Positions 26,801 through 36,300 of a stretch of 64,000 nucleotides of DNA are shown here, in pieces. Source of the DNA: Microbulbifer celer (GTDB taxonomy: Bacteria; Pseudomonadota; Gammaproteobacteria; Pseudomonadales; Cellvibrionaceae); contig NZ_CP087715.1 of the NCBI RefSeq assembly GCF_020991125.1, positions 434,001-498,000 of the forward strand. Reading direction: 5' to 3'. The notes under the pieces were generated by a model that did not search any database, was not told where the DNA came from, and was given only the letters and a program-made list of their open reading frames with translations. A program made the position numbers and the translations under genes. Position 1 is the first letter of the stretch. The number at the start of each line of letters is the position of its first letter.

Positions 26801-27091
26801 ATGAAAGTCGTGAGTGATATTTACCGCAGTCCCAAAGACGAAGAATTGTATCTGTATGTGGACAAACAGCAGGGCATGGAGAAAGTGCCGGAGAAGCTCA
26901 GGGCGCTGTTCGGCAAACCGGTGCACGTAACGACCATGTTGCTGACTGCGGAGCGTAAACTGGCGCGTGCAGATGTGGACCGGGTCATGCAGGCGTTGCA
27001 GGAACAGGGCTATTATCTGCAGATGCCGCCCGTGGTGGACGACGAAATGCGGGCGATCGCAGTCCAGAACACCAAATTGCCCCGGGGCTGA
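26801..27091 (+). CDS. ycgL: YcgL domain-containing protein
   Basis: The 96-aa product matches the YcgL family along its length (CDIYRS-like [19 protein letters not shown] at the N terminus; GYYLQMPPV near the C terminus). It is a small cytosolic protein whose biochemical role is unknown. It lies 13 nt after rnd and 2 nt before ycgN, so the three are probably co-transcribed. Confidence 0.9.
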   Translation: MKVVSDIYRSPKDEELYLYVDKQQGMEKVPEKLRALFGKPVHVTTMLLTAERKLARADVDRVMQALQEQGYYLQMPPVVDDEMRAIAVQNTKLPRG

Positions 27092-27093
27092 CG

Positions 27094-27540
27094 GTGAGTG
27101 CAGTTCCTTTCTGGCAGCGCAAGCGGCTGGAAGAAATGACACAGACGGAGTGGGAGTCGCTCTGTGACGGTTGTGGGCGCTGCTGTCTGCACCGGCTGGA
27201 AGATGAGGATACCGGCGAGGTCTATGCGACGCGGGTTTCCTGTAAACTGTTGGACACCCATAGCTGCCGTTGTACGCGCTATCCGGTAAGGCGTCGTTAT
27301 GTGCCCGACTGTATCCAGTTAAAGCCCGCTGACGCGCGCAGTTTCACCTGGTTACCGCGTACCTGTGCTTATCGCACCCTCGCCGAGGGGCGGGCACTGG
27401 CAGACTGGCATCCGCTGGTCTCCGGTTCTGCGGAGACCGTCCATTCGGCGGGTATTTCGGTGCAGGGCAAAGTGATCAGTGAGGAGCACGTTGACCCGGA
27501 GGATGTCCAGGATCATATCGTCACCTGGGTGGGGGAGTGA
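27094..27540 (+). CDS. ycgN: YcgN-family (UPF0260) cysteine-rich protein
   Basis: The 148-aa product starts at GTG. It has a Cys cluster, [19 protein letters not shown], followed by [19 protein letters not shown] and the P-CAYR motif; this spacing is typical of the zinc/iron-chelating CxxCxxCC family. The exact function is unknown. The start overlaps the end of the ycgL unit almost without a gap, supporting translational coupling. Confidence 0.9.
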   Translation: MSAVPFWQRKRLEEMTQTEWESLCDGCGRCCLHRLEDEDTGEVYATRVSCKLLDTHSCRCTRYPVRRRYVPDCIQLKPADARSFTWLPRTCAYRTLAEGRALADWHPLVSGSAETVHSAGISVQGKVISEEHVDPEDVQDHIVTWVGE

Positions 27541-27640
27541 TTGCCGGGACGCCTGCTTATCGTGAGATCCCTTTATCCGGGTTTCTTTGATCCGGGTGCC
27601 TTTCAATAACAATCAGTGAATGCAGTAAAAAGACAAAACT

Positions 27641-28006
27641 ATGCCTGAAGAATTCAAAATCGCCTGGATGGTTTACGCCGGTGGTGTATTGGTACTGCTG
27701 GTATCCGGTTGGTGGTTTATGCGTAACTGGAGGTGGTCCTGGGCACGCAATCTGATCCTGCTGGAAGCGGCGGCGGTGTTGTTGGTACCAGCTCGGGGCA
27801 GTGCACCGGACGATCCGTTAAGCCCGGTTTTGCCGCTGTTTGTTTACCAGCTGCTGTTTGAGGAAGAGGGGGCCACCCCGGAAGTCTCCGCTAGCCTGGT
27901 TTTTGCTGCCGGTGGCGCGTTTGCGTTTATGTTGATTGTGGGCATCGTGATGATGCTGATGTCGCGGCGTAAAGATCGTCGTATGACGGAGAGCGATCAG
28001 TATTGA
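27641..28006 (+). CDS. Small hydrophobic membrane protein of unknown function
   Basis: The 121-aa product has three predicted membrane segments (~8-28, 37-52, 87-109) and a charged C-terminal tail (SRRKDRRMTESDQY). No catalytic motif or known family is recognised. It sits 100 nt after ycgN and could be read from the same transcript. Coding potential is supported by the membrane-protein pattern and clean start, not by a named homolog. Confidence 0.6.
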   Translation: MPEEFKIAWMVYAGGVLVLLVSGWWFMRNWRWSWARNLILLEAAAVLLVPARGSAPDDPLSPVLPLFVYQLLFEEEGATPEVSASLVFAAGGAFAFMLIVGIVMMLMSRRKDRRMTESDQY

Positions 28007-28347
28007 TAGCGGCGCTGTAGCCCGTATGGTGGGCTGCGGCTCCCCTTGTCATCCCGAGCGAATCCCCTCCCCTTTAGCTGACTCTTCTCCTGAGTTTGGT
28101 TTTGTGACCCGTTGTTCCCTGCGATAGCCGCGGCAAATAACGCCATTCCTCGTCCACTCCTGGAACTCTGTGCTGCCGGCTCAAGCTGCAACTGCTATAT
28201 CTATTAACACTTGCGATCGCTGGTTTTGCCGCGTTACCGCAGGTGACACAAGGCGCAAATCCATGCGGGGCCGACCTCAGCGGCAGTCGCGATAAACACA
28301 AGAAATGCCAGCGGCGGCGTCGGCTGTGCATTGATGAAGGGACAGGG
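28007..28347. other. Intergenic region without recognised gene
   Basis: This 341-nt stretch precedes a membrane protein gene. An in-frame GTG at 28243 would extend that gene, but the added residues are low-quality and basic, and a good Shine-Dalgarno exists at the later ATG. No promoter or RNA structure was assigned with confidence. Confidence 0.4.
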
Positions 28348-29028
28348 ATGCTCGACCATCTGCTAATTCTGACTGCGGTCATGTTGGTCTCCGGTATTCT
28401 CGGCGGTCTGGTAAATTACTACCAGATGCTGTTTACCGAGGAAGACCCGGCGGGCCTCGCGCGCTGCCTGATCATGGGCTTGTGTGGCGCACTGATGGTG
28501 CCAATCTTTCTCAAATTTACCCAGAGCGACCTGCTGATTGAGATTCAGGGCGATCCCTCCCGCCTGTTGATTTTCACCGGCTATTGCCTGCTCGCGGCCA
28601 TTGCTTCACGCATGTTTGTATTCAACGCTGCCCGCCGCCAACTGCGCGACGCGAGCATTGCCCGTGCCCGGGTGGAGAACCTGGAACAGGAGATCCGGGC
28701 CATGCAGTTGGAAATGATGCCGCTGCTGGAACATGAGATTGAGGGCGACCCGGATCAGGGGCCGACGCTCGATTTCAATCAGATCCGCAAGCTCGACGAC
28801 AATGCATTGCAGGTGCTCGGCCTGCTTAATAACGGTGATTGTGTGTTCCGCTCCCTCGCCGGCATGGCCCACGAAGGCAATATGGAAACCAATTCCATAG
28901 CCCGGGCACTTAACAGCCTTCTGGTGCTGGAGATGGTTGGCAAAATCCACAGTCACCTGGGCATCCGCTGGTATATCACCGACAAAGGCCGCCAGGTAGT
29001 CCGCCGCCGACGTGCGCAGGTAGCTTGA
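28348..29028 (+). CDS. Membrane protein with coiled coil and winged-helix-like C terminus
   Basis: The 226-aa product begins with hydrophobic segments (LLILTAVMLVSGILGGLVNYY, then ~45-60 and ~80-100). A helical coiled-coil region follows (ARVENLEQEIRAMQLEMMPLLEHEIEG). The C-terminal ~70 residues look like a winged helix (NSIARALNSLLVLEMVGKI, then RWYITDKGRQVV). The ATG at 28348 has AAGG 7 nt upstream. I do not recognise the family with certainty; a membrane-tethered regulator is one possibility. It stands upstream of a moxR gene but is separated from it by a palindromic element. Confidence 0.65.
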   Translation: MLDHLLILTAVMLVSGILGGLVNYYQMLFTEEDPAGLARCLIMGLCGALMVPIFLKFTQSDLLIEIQGDPSRLLIFTGYCLLAAIASRMFVFNAARRQLRDASIARARVENLEQEIRAMQLEMMPLLEHEIEGDPDQGPTLDFNQIRKLDDNALQVLGLLNNGDCVFRSLAGMAHEGNMETNSIARALNSLLVLEMVGKIHSHLGIRWYITDKGRQVVRRRRAQVA

Positions 29029-29052
29029 GCCCGATAATCAGCACAATCTTGG

Positions 29053-29190
29053 GGCGAAGGTGTCGATACCGGGTGCGGTCTTGCGAGACCTTCAAAAACA
29101 GGGATGTTTTTGCAGAGCCCCCATGGATGGGTTGAGGGGGGACGCCTAGTTCGTGTCTCGCAAGATCACCCCCGGTAGCGGCGCCGCCAC
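29053..29190 (+). repeat. Palindromic element, subfamily 2, copy C
   Basis: The arms 29068-29089 and 29155-29176 are inverted repeats (19 of 22 positions pair). The core has a CAAAAAC-AGGGAT-GTTTTTG hairpin and a CCC-ATGGAT-GGG hairpin. About 130 nt are homologous, in reverse orientation, to 30205-30329. Differences between the two copies in the left arm are matched by complementary differences in the right arm. Confidence 0.8.
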
Positions 29191-29338
29191 TCAACTGCAC
29201 TACGAAGTACATGTCTCTTGCTGCCTCGATTGTATGCATACTTGTCACCCAATCTGACCGATTCCGCCTTTGGCCCGCCGCACCCCATCCTTTACCATCG
29301 TCAGACTGAGGACTGACTGAACCACACACGGGGTAGCC

Positions 29339-30184
29339 ATGAAATTTACCGGTACAGACAACTACGTTGCCACAGACGACCTGCAGATGGCGGTTGACGC
29401 CGCAGTCACCCTACAGCGTCCGTTACTGATCAAGGGTGAGCCGGGAACCGGTAAAACCCTGTTGGCGGAAGAGGTGGCCAGTAGTCTGGGGATGAAGCTC
29501 ATCCAGTGGCACATCAAGTCCACCACCAAGGCCCAGCAGGGGCTGTACGAATACGATGCGGTATCGCGACTGCGCGATTCCCAGCTGGGGGTGGATCGGG
29601 TACACGATATCGGCAATTACATCAAAAAGGGCAAACTGTGGGAGGCCTTTGAGGCGGACGAACGGGTTGTGCTGCTGATTGATGAAATCGATAAGGCGGA
29701 TATCGAGTTTCCCAATGACCTGTTGGTGGAAATTGACCGTATGCAGTTTTATGTGTACGAGACGGGAGAGACGATTACGGCGAAGCATCGTCCGATTGTG
29801 ATTATTACTTCCAACAATGAGAAAGAATTACCGGATGCGTTTTTGCGCCGCTGTTTTTTCCACTACATCAATTTCCCGGATCGGGCGACGATGCAGCAGA
29901 TCGTGGATGTACATTACCCGGATATCAAGCAGACGCTGGTGGCGGAGGCGATGGATGTGTTCTTCCAGATTCGCGAAGTGCCGGGCCTGAAGAAGAAGCC
30001 TTCCACTTCTGAGCTGATTGACTGGCTGAAGCTGTTGATGGCGGACGATATTCCGGAAGAAGTTTTGAAAAATCGCGATGCGACTTCCGCAGTCCCACCA
30101 TTGTATGGCGCACTGCTGAAAAACGAGCAGGACGTCAGTATGCTGGAGCGGTTGGCGTTTATGGCGCGTCGCGAGCGTCGCTAG
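29339..30184 (+). CDS. MoxR-family AAA+ ATPase
   Basis: This 281-aa ATPase has Walker A GEPGTGKT (~33-40), Walker B VVLLIDEIDKAD, sensor-1 IVIITSNNEKELPDAF and an arginine-finger region FLRRCFFHYINFPD. MoxR ATPases act as chaperones that insert cofactors or remodel protein complexes together with VWA-domain partners. The VWA gene follows 181 nt downstream, which makes a two-gene MoxR-VWA module. Copies C and D of a palindromic element flank this gene in opposite orientation. The client protein is unknown. Confidence 0.93.
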   Translation: MKFTGTDNYVATDDLQMAVDAAVTLQRPLLIKGEPGTGKTLLAEEVASSLGMKLIQWHIKSTTKAQQGLYEYDAVSRLRDSQLGVDRVHDIGNYIKKGKLWEAFEADERVVLLIDEIDKADIEFPNDLLVEIDRMQFYVYETGETITAKHRPIVIITSNNEKELPDAFLRRCFFHYINFPDRATMQQIVDVHYPDIKQTLVAEAMDVFFQIREVPGLKKKPSTSELIDWLKLLMADDIPEEVLKNRDATSAVPPLYGALLKNEQDVSMLERLAFMARRERR

Positions 30185-30204
30185 GTGCTCACGTAGCTGG
30201 TTCT

Positions 30205-30329
30205 GTGGCGGCGCCGCTACCGGGTGGGCGTTTGCGGGACACGCCGTGAACCCATCCATGGGGGCTCTGCAAAAACATCCCTGTTTTTGAAGGTCCCGCA
30301 AACGCCCACCCGGTATCAACGCCTTCGCC
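30205..30329 (-). repeat. Palindromic element, subfamily 2, copy D
   Basis: A perfect 22-bp inverted repeat (30219-30240 with 30293-30314) encloses a core that, on the minus strand, has CAAAAAC-AGGGAT-GTTTTTG and CCC-ATGGAT-GGG hairpins. It is homologous to copy C (29053-29190) in reverse orientation but lacks about 11 nt of its core. It fills nearly the whole gap between the moxR and VWA genes. Confidence 0.85.
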
Positions 30330-30365
30330 TGAACCATCTAATTCTTTCGAGATTTCGGGGCAATT

Positions 30366-31547
30366 ATGCTCATTGGATTTTTCCTCAACCTCCGACGCCA
30401 TCAGCTTCCCGTTTCGATAACGGAACTGCTGTCTTTACTGGAAGCCCTCAAGCAGCGTCTGGTTTACGCCAACATCGAGGACTTCTATTTCCTCGCCCGT
30501 ACCTGTCTGGTGAAAGACGAAAAGCACTTCGATAAATTTGATCGTGCCTTCGCCGCCTATTTCAAAGACCTGGAAACCCTGGACGACGTTCTGGATCAGA
30601 TGATCCCGGATGACTGGCTGCGGGCAGAATTTGCCAAGCAGCTGACGGAAGAGGAAAAGGCCAGGATCGAGTCCATGGGTGGTCTGGAAAAGATGCTGGA
30701 GGAATTCAAGAAGCGTCTCGAAGAGCAGAAAGAGCGCCACAGCGGCGGCAACAAGTGGATTGGCACTGGTGGCACGAGCCCGTTCGGTAACAGCGGCTAT
30801 CACCCGGGGGGCATTCGCGTGGGCGGTCAGAGCCGCAACAAGTCTGCGTCCAAGGTGTGGGAGAAGCGTCAGTTCCGTAACTTGGATGATAGTGCGAGCC
30901 TGGGGACCCGCAATATTCAGGTCGCGTTGCGCAAATTGCGTAAATTCGCCCGCAGTGGCGCGGCGGAAGAACTGGATCTGGACAGCACCATCCGCTCCAC
31001 CGCGCGCAATGCCGGCCTGCTGGATATCAAGATGGTGCCAGAGCGGCACAACGCGGTGAAGGTGTTGATCTTTTTCGATGTGGGCGGCTCCATGGATCCT
31101 TACGTCAAACAGTGTGAGGAGCTCTTCTCTGCCTGCCGCAGTGAGTTCAAACATCTGGAATACTTCTACTTCCACAACTTCGTTTACGAACATGTGTGGA
31201 AAGATAACGCCCGCCGCTACAGCGAAACCACACCGTTGGTAGAAGTGCTGCGCACCTATGGTAAAGACTACAAGGTGATTTTTGTCGGCGACGCGGCCAT
31301 GGCGCCCTATGAAATCAGCAGCCGCTTCGGCAGTGTCGAACACATGAACGAAGAGCCGGGTTCTGCCTGGATGCAGCGGGTGACCAATACCTACGACAAG
31401 CTGGTATGGCTGAACCCGACCGGGGAAGAATACTGGCAATACACCACCAGTGTGAGCATGGTGCAGCAGCTGGTGGATGGTCAGATGTACCCGATGACCA
31501 TTGAAGGGTTGGATAAGGCCATTGCCTATCTGGTGAAAGGCCGGTGA
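30366..31547 (+). CDS. VWA (CoxE-like) domain protein, partner of the MoxR ATPase
   Basis: The 393-aa product has a helical N-terminal half (LIGFFLNLRRHQLPVSITEL... EEMLEEFKKRLEEQ-type charged helices), a Gly-rich linker (~125-160) and a C-terminal von Willebrand A domain with the metal-site motif FFDVGGSMDPYVKQCEELF. CoxE-like VWA proteins work with MoxR ATPases in maturing large enzyme complexes. CGGGG lies upstream of the ATG. The palindromic element between it and moxR does not abolish the likely joint role, but it may influence relative expression. Confidence 0.9.
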   Translation: MLIGFFLNLRRHQLPVSITELLSLLEALKQRLVYANIEDFYFLARTCLVKDEKHFDKFDRAFAAYFKDLETLDDVLDQMIPDDWLRAEFAKQLTEEEKARIESMGGLEKMLEEFKKRLEEQKERHSGGNKWIGTGGTSPFGNSGYHPGGIRVGGQSRNKSASKVWEKRQFRNLDDSASLGTRNIQVALRKLRKFARSGAAEELDLDSTIRSTARNAGLLDIKMVPERHNAVKVLIFFDVGGSMDPYVKQCEELFSACRSEFKHLEYFYFHNFVYEHVWKDNARRYSETTPLVEVLRTYGKDYKVIFVGDAAMAPYEISSRFGSVEHMNEEPGSAWMQRVTNTYDKLVWLNPTGEEYWQYTTSVSMVQQLVDGQMYPMTIEGLDKAIAYLVKGR

Positions 31548-31632
31548 GATGGTGGATGCGCTAACACTTATTCACCCTGCAAAACCTGCTTGTCCGGCAT
31601 GATTTCGGTCGAAGTAGAGCAGTGAAAATTGA

Positions 31633-31744
31633 AGGCCGGGCACCGGGTGGATGTTTTCAGGAGCGTCGGCGACAGGGACGTCGCCGCCGCAGCGTACAGG
31701 GATGTATACACAGCGGTCCTGAAAACATCCACCCGGTGCCCGGC
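31633..31744 (+). repeat. Palindromic element, subfamily 1, copy B
   Basis: A perfect 29-bp inverted repeat (31633-31661 with 31716-31744) encloses a 54-nt core (31662-31715). The core differs from that of copy A (3047-3100) at only a few positions: hairpin GTCGGCGAC-AGGGAC-GTCGCCG and hairpin GTAC-AGGGAT-GTAT. The arms are unlike those of copy A in sequence. It lies between convergent genes (VWA protein and POT symporter). Confidence 0.88.
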
Positions 31745-31781
31745 CGCCACTGAGAGAAATTTCAAAGCACCTGCCGACAGA

Positions 31782-33263
31782 TTACTCCCCAAACTTCCGT
31801 TGCGGCGCCACGTCGTGATCCGCGGTGATGCCAATTTCTTCCTTGGTAGCGTCCTTCACCACCGTGTGTTCCTGTTCAACACCGTGCATCCAGTCCACCA
31901 GTTTTTCCCGAATAAAGAACAGGATGACCCCGGCCAGGATCGCGGCGATGGCAACACCTCCGAAAGTCGCCAACGGGCCCGATTCCCCCACCAGCTTACC
32001 AATCTCCGCCGCGCCTTTGTTGGCAATGCCGATAAATGCAAACCACAGTCCCATCATCAGTGACAGATAACGCAGCGGCGATAACTTCGTCACCATCGAC
32101 AACCCGATCGGCGACAGACACAGCTCACCAATGGTGTGGAAAATATAAGCCACAATCAGCCACCACGGGCTCGCCTTGATCGTCTCCGAATCCCCGATCT
32201 GCAGCGCCGCACCACACATGGACACAAAACCCAGGCCGAGAAAAATCAGGCCCATACTGAATTTTGCCGGCGAATTCGGCTCGCGGGGACCGAGCCCCAC
32301 CCAGATACTGGCGATAATTGGTGCCAGAATGATGATGAACAGCGGGTTCACCATCTGTAACCAGCTGGCGGGAATCTCCCAGCCGAAAACATGCAGGTCC
32401 GTATTGTGCTTGGCAAACAGGTTCATTGAGCCCGCCGCCTGCTCAAACCCGGCCCAGAAAATCACCGTAAACAGCCCGAGAATCAGGATCACCTTGATCC
32501 GGTCCCGCTCCTCTACCGTAAGCGGGCGTTTTTTCTCTTCCTCGCTCAGGTTCGGTTTCAGCCCCAGCTTGGCGGACGGCTGCTTGCCGATATCGCCGAG
32601 AAACTTGTCCGACTGGGTCAGCTGCAGGATCAGACCCAGCAGCATGCCGAGTCCGGCCACCACAAACGCCAGCTGGTAATCCACCTTCTCACCGATCCAG
32701 CCAATCACCAGATAACCCAGAATCGATCCCAGGTTGATGCCCATATAGAAAATGGTGAACGCCGTATCCCGGCGTTTATCGCCCTCATCGTAGAGGTCGC
32801 CCACCATGGTGGAAATATTGGGCTTGAAGAAGCCATTGCCGATGATCATCAGCGCTAGCCCGAGCCAGAGCATGTAAATCTCGCTGCCGTCCGGCAGCCA
32901 CCTGTGGGGGAAGCCAAGGGCAAACTGCCCCAGCATCATCAACACCCCGCCGAATATAATGCAGCGCCGCTGGCCCCACTTGTTGTCCGCCATCCAGCCG
33001 CCGATGATCGGCGTCAGGTACACCAGCATCGCGTACCAGCCCAGATAGCTCAGGGCCTTGGCCTCCAGCGCTACCTGTGGCAGGTTCTCCCAGCCAAACG
33101 CCGCCACGGCCCCGGCGGATGTCAGATAGAACACAAAGATCCCGCGCATCCCGTAATAGCTGAGGCGCTCCCACATCTCGGTGCCGAACAGCAGGAATAG
33201 TCCCTTGGGGTGACCAATCATCTCACCGGCATTGGCGGGGGGCTTGGGTTTCAGGTCTTGCAT
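31782..33263 (-). CDS. POT/PTR2-family peptide:H+ symporter (second copy)
   Basis: This 493-aa inner-membrane transporter has the PTR2 signature FGTEMWERLSYYGMRGIFVF, GGWMADNKWGQRR and the FYMGINLGSILGYLVIGWIGEK segment. The ATG at 33263 has GAGGAG 5 nt upstream, so 39 upstream in-frame codons are excluded. It differs clearly from the copy at 4153-5688, so it is not a recent duplicate. It probably imports di- and tripeptides with protons. It is divergent from hrpA, with ~130 nt between the starts. Confidence 0.93.
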   Translation of the reverse strand: MQDLKPKPPANAGEMIGHPKGLFLLFGTEMWERLSYYGMRGIFVFYLTSAGAVAAFGWENLPQVALEAKALSYLGWYAMLVYLTPIIGGWMADNKWGQRRCIIFGGVLMMLGQFALGFPHRWLPDGSEIYMLWLGLALMIIGNGFFKPNISTMVGDLYDEGDKRRDTAFTIFYMGINLGSILGYLVIGWIGEKVDYQLAFVVAGLGMLLGLILQLTQSDKFLGDIGKQPSAKLGLKPNLSEEEKKRPLTVEERDRIKVILILGLFTVIFWAGFEQAAGSMNLFAKHNTDLHVFGWEIPASWLQMVNPLFIIILAPIIASIWVGLGPREPNSPAKFSMGLIFLGLGFVSMCGAALQIGDSETIKASPWWLIVAYIFHTIGELCLSPIGLSMVTKLSPLRYLSLMMGLWFAFIGIANKGAAEIGKLVGESGPLATFGGVAIAAILAGVILFFIREKLVDWMHGVEQEHTVVKDATKEEIGITADHDVAPQRKFGE

Positions 33264-33393
33264 GAAGGCTCCTCTGGCGCCTGGCGGTAACGCCCGCAAG
33301 TGTAGGCGCAGACCCGGACCGTCCCCAGCAGGTATAATCGCCGGTTTGCCCTGTTCCAGAATTATTATTTCCTGAATCATCAGTCAGTTGTTT

Positions 33394-36300
33394 ATGAGTC
33401 AAGATCCCGCCCGCCCAGAGGTATCAAAACCCAGGCCCGCCGACCTGCAGCACTTCGAGTCGCAGATCCCCCAATGTATGGGGCGCGACCGCTTCCGCCT
33501 GCAGCGCACCCTGCGCAACGTCCGGCGGCGGCTGAAGGAAGGCAAGCCGGCGGACCGGATGCTGGCGCAGCTGGAATCCCAGATCGCGCAGTCTGCGGCG
33601 CTGGCCGAAGCACGCAAAAACAAGCTGCCGAAGGTAGAATGGCCCGAGGGTCTGCCGGTGGTGGAGCGGCGGGAAGAGATTGCCGAACTGATCGCCGCCC
33701 ATCAGGTGGTGGTTGTGGCGGGGGAGACCGGCTCCGGTAAAACCACCCAGCTGCCCAAGGTGTGTCTGGAGCTGGGGCGTGGGATTTACGGCCAGATCGG
33801 CCATACCCAGCCCAGGCGGATTGCCGCGCGCAATGTGGCCAACCGTATCGCGGAAGAGCTGGGGCAGCCGCTGGGCGATTCTGTGGGTTTCCAGGTGCGC
33901 TTTACCGACCAGAGCACCGAGCACACCCATGTCAAACTGATGACCGACGGTATCCTGCTGGCAGAGATCCAGCGGGACCCGATGCTTAGCCACTACGATA
34001 CCCTGATCATCGACGAGGCCCACGAGCGCAGCCTCAATATCGACTTTCTGCTGGGCTACCTGAAAACCCTGCTGCCCAAGCGCCCGGACCTGAAACTGAT
34101 CATCACCTCCGCCACCATCGACCTGGAAAAATTTTCCCGGCATTTTGACGATGCGCCGATTATCGAGGTCTCCGGGCGCACCTATCCGGTGGATATTCAT
34201 TACCGCCCGCCGGCAGACAGCGATGCGGACCTGAACGAGCAGATTGTCGGTGCGGTGGAGGAATTGCTACACGAGGAAAAGTCCTCCAGCCGTCGCGGTG
34301 GCGACATTCTGGTATTCATGAGCGGCGAGCGGGAGATCCGCGAATGTGCGAAGGCCCTGCGGGATGCGCACTTGTCACATATCGATGTACTGCCACTGTA
34401 TGCGCGCCTGAGCCTGGCGGAGCAGAACCGGGTGTTTGCGCCGCACAAAGGCCGGCGGATCGTGCTTGCCACCAACGTGGCGGAAACCTCCATTACCGTG
34501 CCCGGCATCCGCTATGTGATCGACCCGGGCACCGCGCGAATCAGTCGCTACAGCTACCGCAGCAAGATCCAGCGATTGCCGGTGGAGGCCATTTCCCAGG
34601 CCAGCGCCAATCAGCGCGCCGGCCGTTGTGGTCGTGTCAGTGCCGGTGTGTGTATCCGCCTGTACGAGGAAAACGACTTTCTGCAGCGCCCGGAGTTTAC
34701 CGATGCGGAAATTCTGCGTACCAATTTAGCCGCGGTGATTCTGCAGATGCTGCAGTTACGTATCGGTGATATCCGGGATTTTCCTTTTGTGGATCCACCG
34801 GATCAGCGCCTGATCAACGACGGCTACAAACTGCTGCAGGAACTCCAGGCGGTAGATGGAAAAGGCACCGTGACCAAACTCGGCCGTGCCCTGTCGCGGT
34901 TGCCGTTGGATCCGCGCCTCGGTCGCATGCTGATGGAATCCGGATCCGCCCAAAGTCTGCGCGAGCTGCTGATTATTGTCAGCGCGCTGGCGGTACAGGA
35001 TCCGCGTGAACGCCCGGCGGAAAAACGCCAGGCCTCCGATGAAAAGCACAAGCAGTGGCAGCATGAACAGTCGGATTTCCTGTCCCTGGTCAACCTGTGG
35101 GATGGGTTTGAAGCGCAGCGCCAGGAGCTGAGCCAGAACCAGCTGCGCAAGTGGTGTCAGAAGAACTTCCTCAGTTGGATGCGGTTGCGGGAATGGCGGG
35201 ATATCCACCATCAGCTGCGCTTGGCAATTCGCGACCTCGACCTGAAAATGAATGCGGAGCCCGCGGACTACACCTGCGTGCACAAGGCGATTCTGTCGGG
35301 ACTACTGGGCAATATCGGCGTGCGCGACGAGAACAAGGAGTTTATCGGCTGCCGCAATCGCCGTTTCCATATTTTTCCCGGATCTGGCCAGTTCAAGAAG
35401 CCGCCCCGCTGGGTAGTGGCCGCGCAGTTGCTGGAAACCAGCCGTCTATTTGCGCACACCGTTGCCAAAATCGAACCTGACTGGGTGCTGAATTGTTCCG
35501 GGCATCTGGTCAAACGCAATTACTTTGAGCCCCATTACAATCCGCGCTCCGGCGCGGTGATGGCGTTTGAAAAGGTTACCCTGTACGGACTGGTGCTGGT
35601 AGAGAAGCAGCGAATTCATTTCGGCAAGCTGGACCCTGTCACCGCGCGCGAAGTATTTATTCGCGAGGCTTTGGTGGAACAGCGCTATCGCGGCAAGGGT
35701 AAATTCTTCCGACACTACAAAGACCTGTTGGAAGAACTGGAAGACCTGGAAGCGAAATCCCGCCGCCGGGATATCGTGGTGGATGACGAGGTGGTGTTCC
35801 GCTTTTTCGACGAGCGGATTCCCGCGGATATCGTCAACCTCGCCGGGTTTGAAAAGTGGCGCAAGCAGGCGGAGCAGAAAGATCCGCAGTTGCTGTTTCT
35901 GCCGCGTGATCTGATGATGCAACAGGATGCCGGCCATGTAGGCCAGGCGCAGTTCCCTGACAGTCTCACCAGTGGCGGCATCGAATATCCGCTCGGTTAT
36001 CACTTCGCCCCCGGCAGTGCAGAAGACGGGGTGAGTATTCAGGTCCCCGTGGGCGCATTGCATCAGGTGCCGGCGGCACGACTGGAGTGGTTGGTGCCGG
36101 GTTTGTTGCGGGACAAGTGCATCGCGCTGGTGAAAAACCTCCCCAAACAATATCGCAAGTACTTTGTACCGGTTCCTGCCGCTGTGGATAAAGCACTGCC
36201 GCGTATGCAGCCGGACAACCAGCCCTTGTGGGAGGCACTGTCCCATGAACTGAAACGCCAGACCGCGCAAACGCTGCCGGAAGACGCGTGGCAGACTGCG

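Noticed and set aside
28243-28347. N-terminal extension of the 28348 membrane protein from GTG 28243
   Set aside because: The extension is basic and Cys-containing without helix pattern; ATG 28348 has a proper Shine-Dalgarno and opens directly into the first membrane segment.
29053-30329. Inverted palindromic elements around moxR as ends of an insertion sequence
   Set aside because: No transposase lies between them, and the same core design occurs singly at 3.0 and 31.7 kb; a classical IS is not supported.
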